This document shows, one piece after another, positions 52,001-60,379 of a stretch of DNA of 64,000 nucleotides. Source of the DNA: Cardinalis cardinalis (taxonomy: Eukaryota > Chordata > Aves > Passeriformes > Cardinalidae); NCBI GenBank assembly GCA_014549065.1, contig JACDOX010000334.1, forward strand, positions 70,426 to 134,425, written 5' to 3'. The notes under the pieces were generated by a model. The model was not told the DNA's origin. It was given only the letters and a program-made list of their open reading frames with translations, and searched no databases. Positions within the stretch are counted from its first letter, which is position 1; the number at the start of each line of letters is the position of its first letter. Both the position numbers and the translations under genes were made by a program.

Positions 52001-55000
52001 TGTTTTTTGTTTCNAGTGAGATATTTTCAGTACATGATTCCAAATTTTTAACACAGCTTGGATCTTCTGCATACCTCAATTTCCATGAGTTTTACTTTTT
52101 AGAATCCAATGAATATATAAGTGAATGGAACATAGGGATAGACATAAAACTACTTCCTTTTTCACTATTATCTCTCACATCTCTTGGTTTCTCAAATGCC
52201 TCTTCTGTAGTTGTTTCCTCTCCTCTGTGCTTAGAAATGGGAGAGAGAANGCATCTGGGATTGTGCTGTTAGGGCACACACCTTTGATCCCTGGAAATAA
52301 GGCATTTTATTGTCCTCAGCTTTATTCCAGGAACTCTCCAGTGCATAAAAACTTCTGTCACCTACTGAGTTTTCAAAGTACATTTGTCCCCTTTCAATGT
52401 ACAGCAGGACCTCAGTCCCCATGCCAACCGAAAGGAATATTAATTCTGAAGAACATACAGGACCTTCACAACAAACACANTTTTGGCGTTCTCCTTCTTA
52501 AATTTGACGTGCCTGATTTGCAGCACAGTTTGACTTTCAGAGTCAGATGTCATTAAATGATACAAACAAAAAATTGCCACTTTTTGGAGGGCCTAGTTTA
52601 AGAAACAAGATTTTTTTGTTGTTGATTCTTTTGTGTAATACNGTGTAGAATTGTATGGAATATCCTGATCTTTCTTCTGAGAAAGTCCAATAATTTATAA
52701 CAAAAAGATGGGATGTATTGAAAGATGCTTCACTTAGTATTTATCCTGTTTATTTACAAACGAAACAAAACAGAATTTGAGGGGAAAACCCCTCCATTGT
52801 CAGTATGGTTATGTAAATTTTTTTTTTCCTTTTTTTCTTTTTTTTTTAAATTTATTTCCAAGCAGAAATTTATTGGTTTTTGCTTTTGATTTTTTTCACT
52901 AAAACAAAAATTTTTCTTGGTTTCTGATTTGAAATTTGAGATGTTTTGTGCCTCTTTCTTCTCTTAAAGCAAAAAGTAAGTCTTGGAGCTGAAGGCAGGT
53001 GTTAATTTGCAGGTAGGCTTTAAACCTAGCTAAGGGATTAATTTTTAGGATCCATTACTTTATTTTAGATAAAGCTTGATCCCAGCAGAAAACATTGCAA
53101 TGAATTATTCCATACTGAGGTTTNAGTAATATTGACCTATGGGCCACAATAGCCTGAAAGAGACAAGAGGGGACAATTCTGCCACCTGTTCCATTTCAGA
53201 AATGTAAGCATGATTAACAGTTTCTTAGGCTTTTTCTTGAAGTGTAAAGCATTTGCCAAAAATAAAATTTAAGTTCCCTTAGTTATGGAAGCATTTGTCA
53301 CCACAAATTAAAAGTTTTCCTGCATTGAAGAAACACAATANTGCATCAGTTTTTGCTGGTTTTGTGTTGACAGGAACAGCTAAAAGGGTACCACTCNTTT
53401 GATGCCTTGAGAAGCTGCCTAGAGCAGAGGTTAGACAGAGTTTAAGGAATAAAGTAGGGATTTATTAAAAGGCCTTCAAAGGACACACCTTGGGCAGTAC
53501 AAGAGCCCAGCTGTGGTTATACCCAAGATGTACCTTGAGTCACGAGTTGTCACACTTTGATGAGTTCTGGTCCATTTCCATATTGGGGTTCAGTGTCCAA
53601 TCCCAGCTCCAGGTGATGCAGTCCCACCCTCCCAGGCTGCTCTCCTCCATTCCCTGTGGTTTGCACTTTTTGGGCTGAAGCTGCAGCGGTGTCCTTGGTT
53701 CTGGGGCTGGAAAAGGATTGTTCTGTGTGCCTGGGCTGTGAGGAGAGCAGCTGACATTTTATATGGAGTTCAGAGTTATTTATCAATGCAGTGCAGAGCC
53801 TGGAGAATATGAAAGCTCAAACTTAAGGCATCACCTTAGCTATGATCACTCATTGGTAAAGTATTTTAAATTTGACTTCTTTGTAGATCCGACGCCCGTC
53901 TTCACAGAGATGACATTGATATTTGCTTCAGCAAAACACTGAATTCCTGCAAAGTGCCCCAGATCCGCTACGCGAGCGTGGAGCGCCTCNTGGAGCGGCT
54001 GACGGACCTGCGGTTCCTGAGCATCGACTTCCTCAACACCTTCCTGCACACCTACCGCATCTTCACCACCGCTGCCGTGGTCCTGGAGAAGCTCTCTGAC
54101 ATCTACAGGCGCCCCTTCACCTCCATTCCTGTCAGGTGAGCCTGGGGTTGGCACCTTCCTGGGACCTCTCTGTCACACGTTCCTGGGAGAGATATCACAG
54201 CCTCGGTCATTGTTTGTTTTGGGGTGTTTTTCTCATTATTTTCTGCTTGTAAATAATCTAAGAGAAAGATTCTTAGTGTGTAAACAGGACGCCAGTTTTA
54301 TGGAGGGTCTGTTTCAGCTATATGCCCAAGCTTTGAGGACGAACTGTCACACAGATTTTGCAGTGCCACNCAGATTTGCTCAAAACTGAAGTGTTTTCAC
54401 TTAAGTCTGTTCAGTGTTTGCTATCTGTGTGGCATTCACATTCTCTAGAAAAATCCTTTCNCCCAGGATTTTTCTCCTGGGAAACTGAGAAGCCTCAGAG
54501 AAAAATGAAAATAATAATTATCAAATAATTATTTGCTTCTCCTGTGTTTTGNTCCTTTGGAATGTGTTTGGAGATTCTTTACCAACAGGTGNTTGTTTCA
54601 TTGGAGTCTGNTGAGTTGTTTTCACTCATTGGCCAATCAGTGCCAAGCTGTGTTGGGACTCTGGAGAGAGTAATGAGTTTTCACTATTATCTTTTTAGCA
54701 TTCTGTAAGTATCCTTTCTGTATTCTTTGGTATACTTAGTACAGTATTCTTTAGTATGATAAAGTCGTAGTAATAAATCAGCCTTCTGAGAACANGGAGT
54801 CAGATTCATCATTCCTNCCTTCATCGGAGCACCCCGCAAATACAATAACCGTGTTGCTCTTTTTGTGTCTCTGCCTCTCAGGTCCTTGGAGCTGTTCTTT
54901 GCCACCAGTCAGAACAACAGAGGGGAGTACCTGGCTGACGGGAAGTCGCCACACCTCTGCCGCAAGTTTTCCTCTCCTCCTCCCCTGTCCCTCTCCAGGA

Positions 55001-58000
55001 CCTCCTCACCCGCCAGGACCCGCAAACTGTCCCTGACCTCACCGCTGAACTCCAGGATNGGCGCCCTGGACCTCTCAGCCTCGTCTGTGGCCAGCAGTCC
55101 TACCTCAAACTACAGCCCGGCCACGTCCCCGCCGCCCACGGGCAGCAAGGCGCCGCTGGACCTGAGCCGGGGGCTGTCGTCCCCCGAGCAGAGCCCAGGC
55201 TCGGCTGAGGACAGCCTGGAGAACCCGCGCCTGGACCTCTGCAACAAGCTGAGGAGGAGCATCCGCAGAGGTATTCCATACCCACTGGAATCCAGCGTGC
55301 TGCTGGCTGCTTGGTACCAGTGGATGTGGGCGTTTGGATAAGTCCCTGGCCTTTGCCCAGGCCTCTGGCAGCAGGCAGCAGCTTTATGGAGGTGGCCAGC
55401 ACCCCAAACCCCGCTCTTGTTCACAGAGTCTTTAATAATGGCTGATTCGGTCTGTTAGAGAATGAATGACTTATTTAATAGACAGAAAACTAACAGACAT
55501 AGGACTTAAAATAATACTACGCAGGAACAAGGACAAAAAGAAAACTACTAATAGATATATACAGCATGAGGTTAAAAGTACCTGTTAATGTTACAGCTAG
55601 TGAAGAAATAATGCAACTTAGGATTCAATGGTTCTTNCCATCCAGTTGTTGGTGGGGCACACATTGAGATCCTTTCCCTCAGTCCNCAGGGAATGGAATC
55701 TGTGTCCAAACTCCAGGGAAAAGTCTCAAACACTTTCAGGGTGNAGGAGGCTTCTGCCTCTGTGNTAACTNGTGTGTCTTTTACAGTTTGTAAAACAGTC
55801 AGGAATATTTCTTTTATCTCCTCCCACATCTGCTGTCCAGACTGCGATGTTGATTCTGAGCTGGGGCCTGAGCCCTTTTGGTGCTGGAGATGATCCCTTT
55901 GGGCCTTGCAGCCTGGGTTATCTCTTCATATCTGCACCCACTGTCTGTGGTAGAGAGGGGGGGACACTCCTGGCACACTGCTGCTCCTCTGGTCAAGGTT
56001 CTGCTGTGCTCTCTGTTCCCAGCCCTTTGCTGCTCCTTCCCAGGAGCAGCAGCACAGCAAAGCCATAGGATCACAGAATGGTCTGGGTGGGAAGGGACCT
56101 TAAGGCTCATCTCGATCCAACCCACTGCACCTTGTCTATTTTCACTTCAGTGCAGTGTAAGGAGTAAGGCAGAAGAGAGTATTTGATGCCACTTGTGTTT
56201 GCTGATGTGAGAGATTTTTGAGTTGTAGCATGTACTGCAGGAAGTGATATATTAAGTTAAAAAGAAAGACCTAACAGCTTTAACATGTTTGCATAGAGGG
56301 CTGGTTTTCCAGGGAGATTCCATCAGTAATCCAAATAAATTATGGCTNTGATGCGCTCAGTACGTCAGTGACATTTGTTCCAGGTGGTGTGAATGTCACC
56401 TGGTTATCCCTCCAGAAGGTACAAGTCTAAAATAGATTAATTGGTCCTGAGCAAATGCCTGTTTCCTCTGGGGATTCTGTAAGGCACCTTGGAATAGANT
56501 TTACTTCCAGAGGGCTGAAGCTGGTTGATAAAAGCCTCAGTGTGGGTGTCTAGGGTTGGGAGCATTGTAGTTATAGATGGCAAAGCAAGGAGGTAGCTCC
56601 AGTCTCATAGGAAACAGAAGTAGACATTATTTCTCCTTTGAGGACAGAGGAATGATCTTCTTAATTGGAATAGAAGTTTGCATTAATCTTCTTTTATTGT
56701 AGCTACACTAAACAGAAAATTTAAAAATGCAATTTAAAAATGCTTCTATTATTCCTAAAATTAATATTTAAAAATTGTTGTACATGGCTGGGCTTACAGT
56801 CTGAGGAATTAGATCTGTAAATCTGAGAAAAATGTAGCTCAATTTTAGTTGGCAGTACTATAATAANAAAAAATTAAAGAGGGGAAGAGAGAAAAGGATT
56901 ACCAAATACAAAGTAAGACAAATATGACTGAAAAGTTATGTCTGCTCCCTACTGAATGAATTAGCAGTGCCCTGTTAATAAATTAGATGTTTCTTTATGC
57001 CAGGGGATTGTTTTTACAGAATGCTGCCTATTTTTTAACAAAAACTCCTCATTTTAACAGGGAAGTTATCCACTGTATCATTCTAGGAGTCTGTCTATCA
57101 AGAGCAGGGGCCGGTGTCATCAGAANAATGTTGNGTATTTGAAACTTNACCAGGATGAGTCCTGTGATTGAAGTGTCCTATTGAACAGTTANAGACTCTT
57201 TAGGAAGAATAGGCAGGGCAGATGAGGCAGAGGNAGGCACTATATGTAACAGAAGGGTTAGAATGTAGGGAGGTGACAGTTGAGAGCCTCTGGATAGGAA
57301 TCAAGGGGCAGTGAAAGGATGCAGATGTCTCTGTAGGAGTCTACTAGAGATCTCCTGGCCTGGGCAATAACACCAGTGGAACTATGGGATGCGGAACTAA
57401 GGAACTAAGAGTTTCTTCTTTGAGGAACTAAGGGANGCGTCCAAGTTAACTGCCCTTGTCCTTCTGGGATACTTCAGCTGGTCAGAAAACAACTGGGAGC
57501 ATCACACACTTGGTACAATCCAGGACTGAAGATTACTAAAACAGCTGGATGGATGGCAACTTCATGTACAAGTACTAGGAGAGCTGACTAGCAAAGATGC
57601 CCTCCTTGATTTGTTGCTTGTATTGAGAGTGTTGTATGAATGACATGATTGGTGTCTATCTTGCTACAGCAGCCACAAAGTGATTTAGTTTAAAATCTCT
57701 GTTGCTAGGAGGAAAAGTGTCAGAAAATTTTCACCCCCTGACATGAGTAGAGTAGACTTTAGGCTGCTCAGGGCAATAGTGATCAAGATCCTTGGGAAAA
57801 TTCTTCTGAAGGTGCTGGGGTCCATTAGTGTGGGTCACTTTTTAGGTATCACCTNTGGGCACAGGAAGCAGCAATTCCAAAATGTTGAAAGTCAAACNGA
57901 TGTGACAGAAGGCTGGCTTGGCTGAACAGGGATCTTCTTTTAGAGGTAAAGCGGAAAAGGAAGGTGTATGTGCAGNAGGAGAAGGTTGGGTGACATGGCA

Positions 58001-60347
58001 GGACCGCAGAGATGGTGCTCTGCAGGAAGAAAANTTTTGCAGCCAAACCGTAACTGGACTCAAAACTTGCCAGAACTGTGGATGGTGATAAAAAGAGGAT
58101 TTTAAAATACATTGGCAAAAAACAGTGCAGAAGTTACATTGGCTGTTCCAGAATGAGGGTGGTCAACTCACANATANAGAATTTGACAAGACAGGGATAT
58201 GTATTGTTTTAGTGACCATGGTTTGAGAATGATAAACTCACAGTTGATCCTGAAGTTGTAGGGATCTGCTGCACCAGCTGCATCCCTATAAATCTATGGA
58301 GCCNGATGGAATTCATCTGAGACTACTCAAAGAGCCGGCTGATGTAATTGTGAGGCTTNTCTCAATATTTGAACAGTCTTGGATGTCTGTAGAGGTCCCA
58401 NTTGAGTGGAAGCTGGCTAAGATTGTCCCAATTTTCCAAAAGCACATGAGGAATGACCCTGGAAACTACAGGCCCATCAGTCTCACTTCAGCACCTGGTA
58501 AGGTCATGGAGAAAATTATCCTGGGAGGTATTGGAAAACACCTTGAGGCATCATGTTACAGAANAATGGACAAAACCTCCCTAGCAGCAGTGCAGCACTG
58601 AGCAGCAGCCACTCCTCACTCAGCTGGAGGCACAAGGAGCTATCTCCTCTCAGATATTGTGTGTGCATGCTGAGCATAGAAAAGGTGCCTGTTCCTAGGC
58701 TATGTTGTACAGGCATGCTCACAGGTTCTCCCAGAACAAACATACATATGATAATCATTCCCCCAAAGTCATCACCATATGTTCCTTCCCTTTTCACNTG
58801 CTTTTGTCTGTCTCAGGGGTCTGAACAGTGGTCTCTGGTGCTTGTAGGCCCTGAAGTGACACTTGACNGTCCCATGAGTTCAGTGCTGCTTCCCAAATCT
58901 GGAGCTGAGTTAACCCAACCAATGTAATTTGTTATTTTGGAGATGAAAGTGTATTCTCCTGCTCCTCTTCTTGGTTGATGTTTAACGTGATCCCCATTAT
59001 ACAGTTCCACAGGCCGGTGATTTTACAAAATAATCATTGTCTTTTCCCTACCAGCTGAGCAAACAGGTATTCATCTGGCAACAATAGGTCAGCACAGCCT
59101 CACAAGTGGGAGGTCCTGCTGGTCACACCCGAGTTCCTCCTATGACAGGGTGACACACTGGGTGACCCAGGAGAGGCAGTAATGTGATCTTTCTGGGCTG
59201 CATCAAAGCTTTGGATACAGTCTCTCCCAGGATCCATCTGGACAAACTGTCCAGCCCACAGGTGGATAAAACCATTGTGGGCAATGGGCTCCTGAGGCAG
59301 GCACAGAGCGTGGCNGTGACTGGGGTGACACCAGGCTGGCCCTGGCCACTGCTGGGCTTCCAGGGTTCTGTCCTCTGCCCCGTGCTCTTCAACATCTTCA
59401 TTAGCAACCCGGACGCAGGACTCTAAGGAGTACTAAGTAAGTTTGCTGATGACACTAATTTGGGAAGAGCTGTCAACTCCTTTGAGGACAGAGAAGCCCT
59501 GCAGAGAGAGCTCAGTAAATGAGGGGTGGGAATTCACCAAGTGTGTCAGGTTTAACAAGGGGTTCTGCACCTGGGATGGGCACCCCTGGCTGTGTGGAGG
59601 CACTGGGGAACAAGGGGCTGGAGAGCAGCTGTGGGATGGGACCTGGGGGTCCTGGTCCATGTCCAGTTCAATCTGAGTCAGCAGTAGCCTGGAGCCAGGA
59701 GGGACATCCCTGTCCTGGGGGGCTATNAGGCCCAGCATCACTCGCTGGGGCAGCCTCACCTCGAGCCTTGGGGACAGTTTTGGGCATGTCAGAAAGAGCN
59801 AGAGCTGTTAGAGAGTGCCCAAAAGAGAGACATGGGGATACTAAANGGTCTGGAGGGGCCGCATGAGGAGCAGGTGAGGATTCTTGGTGTATTCAGCTGG
59901 AGCAGAGGGGATGAGGGCAGAGCTCAGCAGGGGCTGCAGCTCCTCCCGAGGGACAGCTCCCATCTGTGCTCCCTGTGACAGGGACAGGAGCCANGAGCTG
60001 GGACAGGGCAGGGTCAGGCTGGACATCAGGAAAGGCTCTTCCCCNGAGGGTGCTGGCACTGCCCAGGCTGCCCAGGGANTGGGCACGGCCCCGAGGCTGC
60101 CAGAGCTCCAGNAGNNNTTGGACAGCAGCCCAGGGATGCCCAGGGTGGGCTTGTTGGGGCTCTGGGCAGNGCAGGGGTGGCACTGGGTGATCCTTGGGTC
60201 CNTTCCAGCTCAGGGGNCTCTGTGATTCTATGATATTTGCTCATGCTTTATGCTTTCAAAAAATACTGGTTAGCTGTTGTGCATAATCGTGGATATTATA
60301 TATGCAGTTTGCTGGATGTTTTTACATTAATTGCACCACAGACTATT

Positions 60348-60379
<32 letters not shown>

